From contig NZ_AZQP01000034.1 in the NCBI RefSeq assembly GCF_000601455.1, positions 1-33,479 on the forward strand: a stretch of 33,479 nucleotides of DNA. The letters run 5' to 3'. Positions within the stretch are counted from its first letter, which is position 1. Every line of letters starts with the position of its first letter. The position numbers and the translations under genes are program-made. Source of the stretch: Fervidicella metallireducens AeB. GTDB taxonomy: Bacteria; Bacillota; Clostridia; Clostridiales; Caloramatoraceae. Below, in pieces: positions 18,436-25,074 of this stretch. The notes beneath the pieces are model-generated. The model ran no database searches. It worked only from the letters and a program-made list of their open reading frames with translations, and was not told where the DNA came from.

Positions 18436-19872
18436 ATGATAAAAATAGTAGGTCTTGGACCTGGTTCTAATGAGGATTTAACACTAAAAAGTATAAATGT
18501 AATGAAAAATGCAAATAATCTTTATCTGAGAACTTATAAACACCCAAATGTTGAATACATAAAAAGTCTGGGTATTAATTTCACAACCTTTGATGACTTA
18601 TATGAAGAAGGTGAAAGTTTCGATGAAGTATATGAAACCATTGCAGATAAAATAGTTAATCTTAAGGATGTTGTTTATGCTGTTCCAGGACATCCATTAG
18701 TAGCAGAAAAATCCGTACAGCTTATAATTGAAAAGGCTGAAAAACAAAATATTGAAGTTGAAATAGTTCCAGCATTAAGTTTTATTGATGCTGTGATAAA
18801 TGCTATGAAAGCTGATCCTGTTGAAGGACTGAAGATTATTGACGGTTTACAGCTTGACACTCAAGTACCGGATACAAGGGTAGGAAATATAATAACTCAG
18901 GTTTACAGCAGGCTTGTAGCCTCAGAAATCAAGTTAAAGTTAATGGAATATTATGATGATGATGTTGAAGTATATTTAATCAGAGCAGCCGGAGTAGAAG
19001 GTGAAGAGAAAATTGAAAGGATGCCTCTTTATGAAATAGACAGAGTAAGCTGGGTTGACTATCTTACAAGTCTATATATACCACCTGTAAAAAGCAAAAG
19101 CAAATATGATTTTAAAGATTTGCTAGATGTTATGGAAAAACTCAGGGGTGAAGATGGCTGTCCATGGGACAGGGAACAAACACATGAAAGTCTTAAGAGA
19201 TATTTAATAGAGGAAGCATACGAGGTAATAGATGCCATTGACAAGGATGATATGGATAATTTATGCGAAGAATTAGGAGATGTTCTTTTACAAATTGTCT
19301 TCCACAGCCAAATAGCAAAGGAGTTCGGGGAATTCAGCATATCTGAAGTGATAACAGGTATAACAGATAAAATGATAAAAAGACATCCCCATGTTTTTGG
19401 TGAAGACGTTTGTAAAAACTCAGATGAGGTATTAAAAAATTGGGAAGAGAGAAAACGTGAAGAAAAGAATTTAAAAACCTATACAGAAGCCCTTAAATCC
19501 ATACCATCATCATTGCCTGCATTAATGAGAAGTTATAAAGTACAAGAAAAAGCAGCTGAAGTTGGATTCGACTGGGATAAAGTTGAGGATGCTGTAAATA
19601 AGATATATGAAGAATTAAAGGAACTTTTGGAGGTATATAAAACCAATGAAAATGGTAAAATAATAGAAGAAATGGGAGATTTACTATTTGCGGTAGTAAA
19701 TGTTGCTCGTTTTTTAGATATAAATCCAGAGTTTGCCTTGACAAAAACAGCAGAAAAGTTTATAACAAGATTTGAGTACATAGAAAAAACAGCAATTAAA
19801 AATGGAATTAAGATGGAAGAAATGACTCTGGAAGAAATGGATATGCTGTGGAATGAGGCAAAAAATCAATAA
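18436..19872 (+). CDS. mazG: YabN: tetrapyrrole-methylase-like domain fused to MazG pyrophosphohydrolase
   Basis: A 478-aa fusion. Residues 1-210 form a tetrapyrrole (corrin/porphyrin) methylase fold with VGLGPGSNEDLTL (5-17) and AVPGHPLVAEKS, function unknown in this context. Residues about 225-478 are tandem MazG domains: RGEDGCPWDREQTHESLKRY, EEAYEVIDAID, EELGDVLLQIVFHSQIA, and a second set with EEMGDLLFAVVNVARFL. The EExxE/ExxD residues bind metal. MazG hydrolyses NTPs to NMP and PPi, a housecleaning or stress role. ATG 18436 follows GAGGGGAG. Matches Bacillus yabN in position and architecture. Confidence 0.94.
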   Translation: MIKIVGLGPGSNEDLTLKSINVMKNANNLYLRTYKHPNVEYIKSLGINFTTFDDLYEEGESFDEVYETIADKIVNLKDVVYAVPGHPLVAEKSVQLIIEKAEKQNIEVEIVPALSFIDAVINAMKADPVEGLKIIDGLQLDTQVPDTRVGNIITQVYSRLVASEIKLKLMEYYDDDVEVYLIRAAGVEGEEKIERMPLYEIDRVSWVDYLTSLYIPPVKSKSKYDFKDLLDVMEKLRGEDGCPWDREQTHESLKRYLIEEAYEVIDAIDKDDMDNLCEELGDVLLQIVFHSQIAKEFGEFSISEVITGITDKMIKRHPHVFGEDVCKNSDEVLKNWEERKREEKNLKTYTEALKSIPSSLPALMRSYKVQEKAAEVGFDWDKVEDAVNKIYEELKELLEVYKTNENGKIIEEMGDLLFAVVNVARFLDINPEFALTKTAEKFITRFEYIEKTAIKNGIKMEEMTLEEMDMLWNEAKNQ

Positions 19873-19898
19873 AATCAACATTTTCAGCAAAAAATACT

Positions 19899-19922
19899 TT
19901 CAAAAAAGAAGGATTTTTTGAA
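19899..19922 (+). terminator. AT-only inverted repeat after mazG
   Basis: TTCAAAAAA (19899-19907), loop GAAGGA, TTTTTTGAA (19914-19922), a perfect 9-bp repeat. The stem is weak and AT-rich; it may be a weak terminator. Its right arm overlaps the putative -35 of the HU gene. Confidence 0.4.
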
Positions 19923-19947
19923 CTTATGAAGAATAAACTACTGTAAT
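19918..19947 (+). promoter_or_regulatory. Probable promoter of the HU gene
   Basis: TTGAAC (19918-19923), 18-bp spacer, TGTAAT (19942-19947). A tandem repeat begins inside this -10 box and covers the expected transcription start. Confidence 0.5.
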
Positions 19948-19975
19948 CTATTAGAGATAATCTAATTAGAGATTA
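19944..19975. repeat. Tandem operator-like repeat upstream of HU
   Basis: Two head-to-tail units, TAATCTATTAGAGA (19944-19957) and TAATCTAATTAGAGA (19958-19972), followed by TTA. The second unit contains the perfect palindrome TCTAATTAGA. It begins in the -10 box and ends 9 bp before the ribosome binding site, so it could be a protein-binding site or an mRNA 5' structure. Confidence 0.55.
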
Positions 19976-19993
19976 ACTAAGGAGGGAAAAATT

Positions 19994-20269
19994 GTGAATA
20001 AAGCAGAACTTATCACATCAATTGCAGAAAAGAGTGGATTAACTAAGAAGGATGCAGAAAAGGCTTTAAAGGCATTTATGGAAAGTGTTGAAGAAACTCT
20101 TGCTAAGAACGAAAAAGTTCAATTAGTAGGTTTTGGAACATTTGAAGTTAGGGAAAGAGGAGAAAGAAAGGGTAGAAATCCAAAGACATTAGAAGAAATA
20201 ACTATTCCAGCTTCAAAGGCTCCAACTTTCAAGGCTGGAAAAGAACTAAAGGAAAAAGTTAATCTATAA
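19994..20269 (+). CDS. hup: HU-family nucleoid protein
   Basis: Dimeric DNA-bending histone-like protein of 91 aa. MNKAELITSIAEKSGLTKKDAEKAL forms the alpha-helical dimer base (pattern). The body has GFGTFEVRERGERKGRNPKT, with the PASKAPTFKAGKEL arm and end typical of HU. Start is GTG 19994, 7 bp after GGAGGG. In Bacillus this slot between yabN and yabO is empty, but many clostridia carry HU here. Monocistronic, with its own promoter and terminator. Confidence 0.95.
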   Translation: MNKAELITSIAEKSGLTKKDAEKALKAFMESVEETLAKNEKVQLVGFGTFEVRERGERKGRNPKTLEEITIPASKAPTFKAGKELKEKVNL

Positions 20270-20275
20270 TAAGGA

Positions 20276-20299
20276 ATCAGGTCTATGACCTGATTTTTT
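20276..20299 (+). terminator. Terminator after HU
   Basis: ATCAGGTC (20276-20283), loop TAT, GACCTGAT (20287-20294), T run to 20299. Confidence 0.92.
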
Positions 20300-20368
20300 A
20301 TAACATAGTAAATATTTAGTATTTAAAATGCTAAGAAATAGTCAAAATATTAAAAAGGGTGATGATGT

Positions 20369-20626
20369 ATGAGATTAGACAAATTTTTAAAGGTGTCAAG
20401 GATTATTAAAAGGCGTACAGTAGCCAAGGAGGTCTGTGAAACAGGAAGGGTTTTAGTAAATGGTAGAATTGCAAAACCAGGAACGGATATAAAAGTTGGA
20501 GATGTAATAGAGATAGGCTATGCAACAGGCAGTGTTAAGGCAGAGGTTTTAAATATCGCTGAGCATGTAACAAAGGATGGAGCAAAGGACTTATATAGAA
20601 TCATAAGCGGTCAGGAAATTGAATAA
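20369..20626 (+). CDS. rqcP: RqcP (YabO), S4-domain ribosome quality-control factor
   Basis: An 85-aa S4 RNA-binding protein. The S4 motif occupies residues 1-60: MRLDKFLKVSRIIKRRTVAK and VLVNGRIAKPGTDIKVGDVIEI. In Bacillus, RqcP (formerly YabO) works with RqcH on obstructed 50S subunits, positioning peptidyl-tRNA during C-terminal alanine tailing. ATG 20369 is preceded by AAAGGGTGATG. The C-terminal 25 residues complete the known length. It keeps its Bacillus position between yabN and yabP. Confidence 0.93.
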   Translation: MRLDKFLKVSRIIKRRTVAKEVCETGRVLVNGRIAKPGTDIKVGDVIEIGYATGSVKAEVLNIAEHVTKDGAKDLYRIISGQEIE

Positions 20627-20630
20627 CTAG

Positions 20631-20667
20631 AAAAGCTGTTAGTAGGGACAAAACTAGCAGCTTTTTT
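20631..20667 (+). terminator. Terminator after rqcP
   Basis: AAAAGCTGTTAGT (20631-20643) pairs with ACTAGCAGCTTTT (20653-20665), with one bulged G. T residues continue to 20667. Confidence 0.82.
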
Positions 20668-20669
20668 AG

Positions 20670-20702
20670 TTATTCACAAGCTGTGGATAACTATGTGAAT
20701 AA
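20670..20702. promoter_or_regulatory. Cluster of three DnaA-box-like 9-mers
   Basis: TTATTCACA (20670-20678, plus), TGTGGATAA (20682-20690, the exact complement of consensus TTATCCACA), TGTGAATAA (20694-20702, complement of TTATTCACA). Each is separated by exactly 3 bp, a 12-bp period. Located between the rqcP terminator and the yabP promoter. DnaA binding is an inference from the motifs. Confidence 0.6.
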
Positions 20703-20738
20703 ACTGTGCAAATTATGTGGGTTAGTGTTAATAATTGT

Positions 20739-20768
20739 GTAATAAAAAGATGTTAGTCAGCATATTAT
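20739..20768 (+). promoter_or_regulatory. Possible SigE-type promoter of yabP-yabQ
   Basis: GTAATAA (20739-20745), 15-bp spacer, CATATTAT (20761-20768), resembling the mother-cell SigE consensus (ATA-type -35, CATACANT -10). yabP and yabQ are SigE-dependent in Bacillus. The -35 match is only fair. Confidence 0.45.
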
Positions 20769-20791
20769 GATATAGGAATGGAGGGGGTATT

Positions 20792-21079
20792 GTGGAAAGT
20801 AATAAAAATTTAAAGCAACAATATAATCATGTAATTCATATAGATAGCAGGCAAAGGATTGATATTACTGGTGTTTCAGAGGTTATAACTTTTAATGAAG
20901 ACAGCGTTTTGTTAGTTACAAATATGGGGACGTTAAATATTAAAGGGAAAAATATGAAGGTTAACAAACTAAATGTTGATAATGGGGATATGTCAATAGA
21001 AGGGGAGTTTATATCTTTAACCTATATTAATAAGGACGTTAAAAATAAGGAAAGTATAATGAAGAAATTATTTAAGTGA
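20792..21079 (+). CDS. yabP: Sporulation protein YabP
   Basis: A 95-aa protein of the YabP/YqfC family, made in the mother cell during sporulation. The family pattern is a beta-rich core: HVIHIDSRQRIDITGVSEVI, VLLVTNMGTLNIKGKNMKV, LNVDNGDMSIEGEFISLTY. Start is GTG 20792 behind GGAGGGGG, 5 bp away. There is no signal peptide or membrane segment. It precedes yabQ by 26 bp and is probably co-transcribed with it. The molecular role is unknown. Confidence 0.92.
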   Translation: MESNKNLKQQYNHVIHIDSRQRIDITGVSEVITFNEDSVLLVTNMGTLNIKGKNMKVNKLNVDNGDMSIEGEFISLTYINKDVKNKESIMKKLFK

Positions 21080-21105
21080 AAAGAAGATGTTTTGGAGGTC
21101 AATAA

Positions 21106-21636
21106 ATGATTTTATCTGTGGATAAACAACTCCAATATTTTTTAAGTACAATAATAGCTGGACTTATGGTAGGTTTAATGTTTGATTTCTATAGAATAAA
21201 CAGGGGATATAGCTGCCCTAAGAAGCTAGTTACAGCAATTTCAGATATTCTTTTTTGGATATTTGCAGCCCTTATAACATTTGTTTTTCTCCAGAAAACA
21301 AATGAAGGGATACTAGGTTATTATAGCTTTGTGGGGATTATATTAGGATTATTTTTTTATTTTAAATTCATAAGCAGATATGTTATAAAATTATTAAGAA
21401 AAACATTTTATTATGTGATTAAATTCATCAGGGTATTAATTATTATAATATTTTATCCGATAAAACTAATGAGGTATCTGCTTAAGGAATTATGTTTCAA
21501 CATAAGGCAGAAAACTAAAAAGGCTTCATCTGTAACATTTAAGAAACTTAAACAAAATAAAAGTGAAATTAAGGAAAATCCCAGCAAAAAAAATAAATCC
21601 AGCAAAAAAATTAAGAAGGAAAAAAAGAAATCATAA
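21106..21636 (+). CDS. yabQ: Spore cortex biosynthesis protein YabQ
   Basis: A 176-aa membrane protein. Hydrophobic helices lie at about 10-27, 42-62 and 70-87, with a further hydrophobic stretch at about 105-118. A long lysine-rich cytoplasmic-type tail follows (KKASSVTFKKLKQNKSEIKE and repeats of SKK). The N-terminal segment, ending in GLMVGLMFDFYRI, is characteristic of the YabQ family, required for spore cortex formation in Bacillus. ATG 21106 follows GGAGG. The basic tail may bind nucleic acid or membrane lipids; this is inference. Confidence 0.9.
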   Translation: MILSVDKQLQYFLSTIIAGLMVGLMFDFYRINRGYSCPKKLVTAISDILFWIFAALITFVFLQKTNEGILGYYSFVGIILGLFFYFKFISRYVIKLLRKTFYYVIKFIRVLIIIIFYPIKLMRYLLKELCFNIRQKTKKASSVTFKKLKQNKSEIKENPSKKNKSSKKIKKEKKKS

Positions 21637-21675
21637 AGAATATATCCTATAAAAATAAACAAAGGAGAAAATTTC

Positions 21676-21942
21676 ATGAAAAAGAGGAAGATATTCTGGT
21701 TGTTAGTAATGGTTTTTTTTGGGGTAATTTTTATAAAACAACAGTTTATATTAAATAGATTGAAGAAACAATATACCCAATGTAATGATCAACTTTCTAA
21801 ATTAAAGGTTCAGAATCAACAATTGCAGGATGAATTAAAAATGAGTCAAAGAGAAGATTACATAGAAAAAATGGCAAGAAGGAAATTAAATTTAGCAAAG
21901 CCTGGTGAAATAATATTAAAGGATGTTAACAATAGAAATTAG
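21676..21942 (+). CDS. divIC: DivIC/FtsB-type septum formation protein
   Basis: An 88-aa bitopic division protein. The short basic N-terminus KKRK precedes one membrane helix (about 6-25). An extracytoplasmic coiled coil (about 27-62: LNRLKKQYTQCNDQLSKLK and onward) ends in the conserved DYIEKMARRKLNLAKPGEII. DivIC acts with FtsL and DivIB in the divisome. ATG 21676 follows AAAGGAG. Position between yabQ and yabR is as in Bacillus. Confidence 0.92.
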   Translation: MKKRKIFWLLVMVFFGVIFIKQQFILNRLKKQYTQCNDQLSKLKVQNQQLQDELKMSQREDYIEKMARRKLNLAKPGEIILKDVNNRN

Positions 21943-21962
21943 ATAGCTTGAACAACAACAAA

Positions 21963-21991
21963 TTGACTAAAATTACAAATTAATATATAAT
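21963..21991 (+). promoter_or_regulatory. SigA promoter of yabR
   Basis: TTGACT (21963-21968), 17-bp spacer, TATAAT (21986-21991). The perfect 8-bp inverted repeat TATATAAT / ATTATATA (21984-22004, loop AAATC) covers the -10 box, so a regulator or a transcript 5' hairpin could act here. Confidence 0.75.
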
Positions 21992-22029
21992 AAATCATTA
22001 TATATAATTTAAGGAGGAATCTTTTTAAT

Positions 22030-22434
22030 ATGACCCTGCAGGTAGGAAACATTTTAGAGGGCACAGTGGTAAACATCACAAATTTTGGAGCTTTTGTGGA
22101 TATATCAGGAAAAACAGGCCTTGTTCATATCTCAGAAGTTTCAGATACTTATGTAAAGGACATAAGAAGTCATTTAAAGGAACAGGATAAGGTTAAAGTA
22201 AAGGTTATTTCTATTGATGACAATGGCAAAATAAGCCTTTCGATAAAACAAGCAAATCCTGTTAAAAAATCTTTCAGACCAATTGAAATTGATTGGGAAT
22301 CAGAAAGAAGAAAAGCAAGTAATCTCTCCTTTGAAGACAGATTATCTAAGTTTTTAAAAGAAAGCGAAGAGAGAATTTCAGACGTAAAGAAGAACCAGGA
22401 ATCCAAACGCAGTGGTGGATACGCAAGAAGATAG
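22030..22434 (+). CDS. yabR: S1-domain RNA-binding protein YabR
   Basis: A 134-aa protein with one S1/OB domain (about 3-75): VGNILEGTVVNITNFGAFVD, GKTGLVHISEVSDTYVKDI and VKVKVISIDDNGKISLSIKQ. A charged C-terminal region (RFDRLSKFL-like and SKRSGGYARR) follows. Such proteins bind RNA or ribosomes; in Bacillus the gene is yabR, next to divIC. ATG 22030 follows AAGGAGGAATC. It has its own promoter and terminator, although run-through from the yabPQ-divIC operon is possible. Confidence 0.92.
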   Translation: MTLQVGNILEGTVVNITNFGAFVDISGKTGLVHISEVSDTYVKDIRSHLKEQDKVKVKVISIDDNGKISLSIKQANPVKKSFRPIEIDWESERRKASNLSFEDRLSKFLKESEERISDVKKNQESKRSGGYARR

Positions 22435-22440
22435 ATATCT

Positions 22441-22473
22441 AGGTGTTTTACCGTATGGTAAGGCACCTTTTTT
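22441..22473 (+). terminator. Terminator after yabR
   Basis: AGGTG (22441-22445) / CACCT (22464-22468) with an inner TTACC/GGTAA stem, then TTTTTT. Confidence 0.87.
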
Positions 22474-22500
22474 ATGACCTAGTGTTCTTTCGTAAGATAA

Positions 22501-22530
22501 TAAACAAAATTTTGAAATTTATGATATAAT
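22501..22530 (+). promoter_or_regulatory. Extended -10 promoter of ppx/gppA
   Basis: TGATATAAT (22522-22530) is a consensus extended -10. A weak -35 (TAAACA, 22501-22506) lies 18 bp upstream of the TATAAT. The gene starts 33 bp further on. Confidence 0.55.
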
Positions 22531-22563
22531 AATACAAGGATAAGTTTAATTCGAGGTGTTATT

Positions 22564-23472
22564 ATGGATAGAATTGGTGCAATTGAATTGGGAACTAACT
22601 CAACAAGATTATTGATAGCAGATATAAACGAAGATGCAATACATCCACTTGTAAAAAAATCAGTAACTACAAGGCTAGGATATAGGATAGATGAAACAGG
22701 ATTAATTTGTGAATCAAGTTTAGAGAGAACCCTTAAGGCAATAAAAGAATATCAAAATATCATGAAAGAATATGGGGTAACAAGAGGGGTTATTACTGCA
22801 ACAAGTGCGGTGAGGGATGCAAAAAATAAAAATGAGGTTATTAAAATCATAGAAAAGGAAAGCGGTATACAGACATTTATATTATCTGGCGAGGAGGAAG
22901 CCTATTTAGGATATGTTGGGGTAAGAACAATCGTACATAGCTCAATACCTACCCTTGTCATTGATATAGGGGGAGGCAGCACCGAGTTTATTCTAGGTGT
23001 CGACAATAAAATATTGTATAGAAAAAGTGTTAATATAGGCTGTGTAAGATTATCGGAGAAATTTATTTCAGAATATCCAGTTCAAAAGAATATAATAGAA
23101 TCTATTGGTAATTATACTTTAGAGAAGATTGCATCAATAATAGATGACATAAAAAACATGGCAGCTGAATTTAATCTTTATGCAATTGGTGGTACTGCAA
23201 CCACCCTGGCTGCTGTAAAATATGGAATTGCTAATATAGAAGGCAGTAAATTATATGAACATAATATAAGCAATTTTATTAATGATTATAGTTTATTAGA
23301 CAAAATATCAATGGAGAAAGTTGCTGTCATAGAGCAAGGGAGACATGATATAATTCTTGCAGGTGCAATAATATTAGAGGTTATAATGAAAGCATTAGGA
23401 TATAGCTATGTAACAATAAGTACAAGAGACAGCCTGGAAGGAGCAATCTACTATCTTAAAAACTATATGTAA
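22564..23472 (+). CDS. ppx: Ppx/GppA-family exopolyphosphatase/phosphatase
   Basis: A 302-aa ASKHA-fold phosphatase that removes phosphate from polyphosphate or pppGpp. Phosphate 1 loop GAIELGTNSTRLLI (5-18), then TSAVRDAKN, the catalytic segment LSGEEEAYLGY, phosphate 2 loop VIDIGGGSTEFI, and AIGGTATTLAAVKY. The first loop has Glu8 where most family members have Asp. Only the two-domain catalytic core is present, without the C-terminal domains of E. coli PPX. ATG 22564 follows GAGGTG. In clostridia this gene often sits between yabR and spoIIE. Polyphosphate versus pppGpp specificity cannot be decided. Confidence 0.92.
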   Translation: MDRIGAIELGTNSTRLLIADINEDAIHPLVKKSVTTRLGYRIDETGLICESSLERTLKAIKEYQNIMKEYGVTRGVITATSAVRDAKNKNEVIKIIEKESGIQTFILSGEEEAYLGYVGVRTIVHSSIPTLVIDIGGGSTEFILGVDNKILYRKSVNIGCVRLSEKFISEYPVQKNIIESIGNYTLEKIASIIDDIKNMAAEFNLYAIGGTATTLAAVKYGIANIEGSKLYEHNISNFINDYSLLDKISMEKVAVIEQGRHDIILAGAIILEVIMKALGYSYVTISTRDSLEGAIYYLKNYM

Positions 23473-23502
23473 AAAATAGCAACTAAAAATCACAAAATAA
23501 TA

Positions 23503-23531
23503 TTGACTTAACTAAAATAACGTTATATAAT
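23503..23531 (+). promoter_or_regulatory. SigA promoter of the Leu-Met-Met tRNA operon
   Basis: TTGACT (23503-23508), 17-bp spacer, TATAAT (23526-23531), 22 bp before tRNA-Leu. Near consensus, as expected for stable RNA. Confidence 0.85.
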
Positions 23532-23552
23532 TAATATTGTCGTTAGACAGAT

Positions 23553-23640
23553 GCCGAAGTGGCGGAACAGGCAGACGCACAGGACTTAAAATCCTGCGAT
23601 CCTAAAAGATCGTACCGGTTCGACCCCGTCTTCGGCACCA
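23553..23640 (+). tRNA. tRNA-Leu (anticodon UAA)
   Basis: An 88-nt class II tRNA with acceptor GCCGAAG/CTTCGGC, long variable arm and encoded CCA. Anticodon stem CAGGA/TCCTG with loop CTTAAAA gives anticodon TAA, reading UUA, the dominant Leu codon in AT-rich genomes. First of three closely packed tRNAs. Confidence 0.95.
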
Positions 23641-23649
23641 ATTTAATAT

Positions 23650-23726
<77 letters not shown>

Positions 23727-23728
23727 AT

Positions 23729-23805
23729 GGCGGCGTAGCTCAGTTGGCCAGAGCATTCGGTTCATACCCGAAGTGTCAGGGGTTCAAATCCCTTCGCCGC
23801 CACCA
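23729..23805 (+). tRNA. Elongator tRNA-Met (CAU)
   Basis: A 77-nt tRNA with acceptor GGCGGCG/CGCCGCC and encoded CCA. Loop TTCATAC gives anticodon CAT. The body matches bacterial elongator tRNA-Met better than the lysidine-modified tRNA-Ile2, but this is by resemblance. It starts 2 bp after the initiator tRNA. In Bacillus a Met-Glu tRNA pair precedes spoIIE at the same place. Confidence 0.9.
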
Positions 23806-23836
23806 TATTTGAACAAAATATTGATATGATAGATAG

Positions 23837-23865
23837 AAGCTCTGAGAAATCAGGGCTTTTTTGTT
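23837..23865 (+). terminator. Terminator of the tRNA operon
   Basis: AAGCTCTGA (23837-23845), loop GAAA, TCAGGGCTT (23850-23858) with one G-U pair, then a T run. Confidence 0.88.
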
Positions 23866-23980
23866 TTGCGGAAACAGATTGCTTATTTTAATAAGCTAAA
23901 TTAAAATAAAAATGAGAAAATATAATCAATGTAATTAAGAAAATAATTTAATTTAGATTTTATAGGAGGACTTATTGAAT

Positions 23981-24628
23981 ATGAAAGCATATCAGATAAA
24001 AATAGAACTGATAGAGTCAGATCCTCTAATTTGGAGAAGGGTTATTATCCCTGCAGATGTTACTTTTAGAAGACTGCACGATACAATTCAATTTGCTATG
24101 GGCTGGCATGATTATCATCTTTATGAATTTGAATTTGCAGAAGAGAAATTTAGAATTACCAATAATGAAGAAGCATATGAAGATTATAAGTTTTATTCAA
24201 AAAAGTATAAAAAGAATAATCCTACAAAAGAAGAAGATTCTTATGGCATAATAGGAAGAATAATCGAAAATAAAATTATAAAGCCACAGTGTGCAAAAAT
24301 AGATAAATATATTGAAACATATAAAAACTTTGACTATATATATGATTTTGGGGATTATTGGAGGCACAAAATAGAGTTAGAAAACATTATTGAAGATTAT
24401 AAATTCGGTTATCCAGTTCTTTTAGAAGGAGAAGGAGCATGCCCACCAGAGGATGTAGGAGGAATAGTTGGATACCAAGTATTTCTAGAAGCCTGGAACA
24501 ACCCAGAACATGAAGAACATGAGTCTATTAAAAAGTGGGGTGAATCCCAACATTACCGAGAATTTAATATAAATTTTGTGAATGATTTGCTTAAAACTTG
24601 TTTGAAATTTAAGAAAAATGAGTCTTAA
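23981..24628 (+). CDS. Plasmid pRiA4b ORF-3-like family protein
   Basis: A 215-aa protein whose N-terminus MKAYQIKIELIESDPLIWRR and following LHDTIQFAMGWHDYHLYEF are the signature of the pRiA4b ORF-3 domain. The central DFGDYWRHKIELE and the end with GEGACPPEDVGGIVGYQVFLE (pattern) also fit this widespread uncharacterised family. ATG 23981 lies 11 bp after AGGAGG; an alternative TTG at 23975 has better spacing and would add two residues. No enzymatic role is established for the family. Such genes are common on plasmids and islands, and it is the first accessory gene after the tRNA block. Confidence 0.87.
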   Translation: MKAYQIKIELIESDPLIWRRVIIPADVTFRRLHDTIQFAMGWHDYHLYEFEFAEEKFRITNNEEAYEDYKFYSKKYKKNNPTKEEDSYGIIGRIIENKIIKPQCAKIDKYIETYKNFDYIYDFGDYWRHKIELENIIEDYKFGYPVLLEGEGACPPEDVGGIVGYQVFLEAWNNPEHEEHESIKKWGESQHYREFNINFVNDLLKTCLKFKKNES

Positions 24629-24724
24629 GATATTTTATAAAATGGAGAAATATTTGTTTTCACATACAACACATGTGGAGTGTGTCGTGAAGATAGAGAA
24701 GAAATAGCTTGAAATCAAAGGCTT

Positions 24725-24747
24725 GGGGCAATTTGCCCCTTTTTTTA
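24725..24747 (+). terminator. Terminator after the pRiA4b ORF-3 gene
   Basis: GGGGCAA (24725-24731) / TTGCCCC (24733-24739), followed by a T8 run. It lies about 100 bp beyond the stop codon. Confidence 0.85.
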
Positions 24748-24774
24748 TGTGTGTTTTATGTTTCCGTAGACTAA

Positions 24775-24808
24775 GGTTTTGAGGGGATTTGAACCCCCGG
24801 GGGTGCAC
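24775..24808 (-). other. tRNA T-arm-like fragment
   Basis: Read on the minus strand, GGGGGTTCAAATCCCCTC has the form of a tRNA T stem, TTCAAAT loop and returning stem. No cloverleaf, anticodon arm or CCA accompanies it, so it is not a tRNA gene. It could be a tRNA remnant or an attachment-site relic. The core is also next to the palindrome CCCCCGGGGG. Confidence 0.4.
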
Positions 24809-25010
24809 TTTTTCGCAAATATATATTGGGAGATAGAAATAGAAGGGTTATTTGAGAGAAGTTGATATGATAAAGGAGTATTCCTTTAATATTTTATTAG
24901 TATAGATTATTTAAGAATTAAGTAGATTAAGTACTATTTGTTTTAAGTTGTAACAAATATTATTAGAATACTAAAAAAAAGAAAAAGAAAAACATTTGTT
25001 CTGGTAGCAT

Positions 25011-25050
25011 TTTACCCCTGGACTTTTTAAATATATTATGGTATATTTAA
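25011..25050 (+). promoter_or_regulatory. Methyltransferase promoter with overlapping palindrome
   Basis: TTTACC (25011-25016), 17-bp spacer, TATTAT (25034-25039). A perfect 9-bp inverted repeat, TTAAATATA (25027-25035) / TATATTTAA (25042-25050), overlaps the -10 box, the position of a repressor operator. The regulator is unknown. Confidence 0.5.
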
Positions 25051-25074
25051 TAGATAGAAGAAGGAGGTTTTAGT

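Larger units (their letters stand above)
24629..25074. other. Gene-free stretch at the start of the accessory region
   Basis: A 446-bp AT-rich spacer without a credible gene. It holds a terminator (24725-24747), a GC-rich fragment resembling the T arm of a tRNA on the minus strand (24775-24808), and the methyltransferase promoter with its palindrome (25011-25050). The remainder is A/T-rich and unremarkable. Confidence 0.6.

Noticed and set aside
24653-24690. Short inverted repeat ACACA/TGTGT near 24669 as an operator
   Set aside because: Five-base arms, no promoter beside it, and it lies downstream of a gene.
24762-24830. Possible complete tRNA gene on the minus strand
   Set aside because: Only a T-arm-like segment is present; no acceptor stem, anticodon arm, D arm or CCA can be folded from the flanks.
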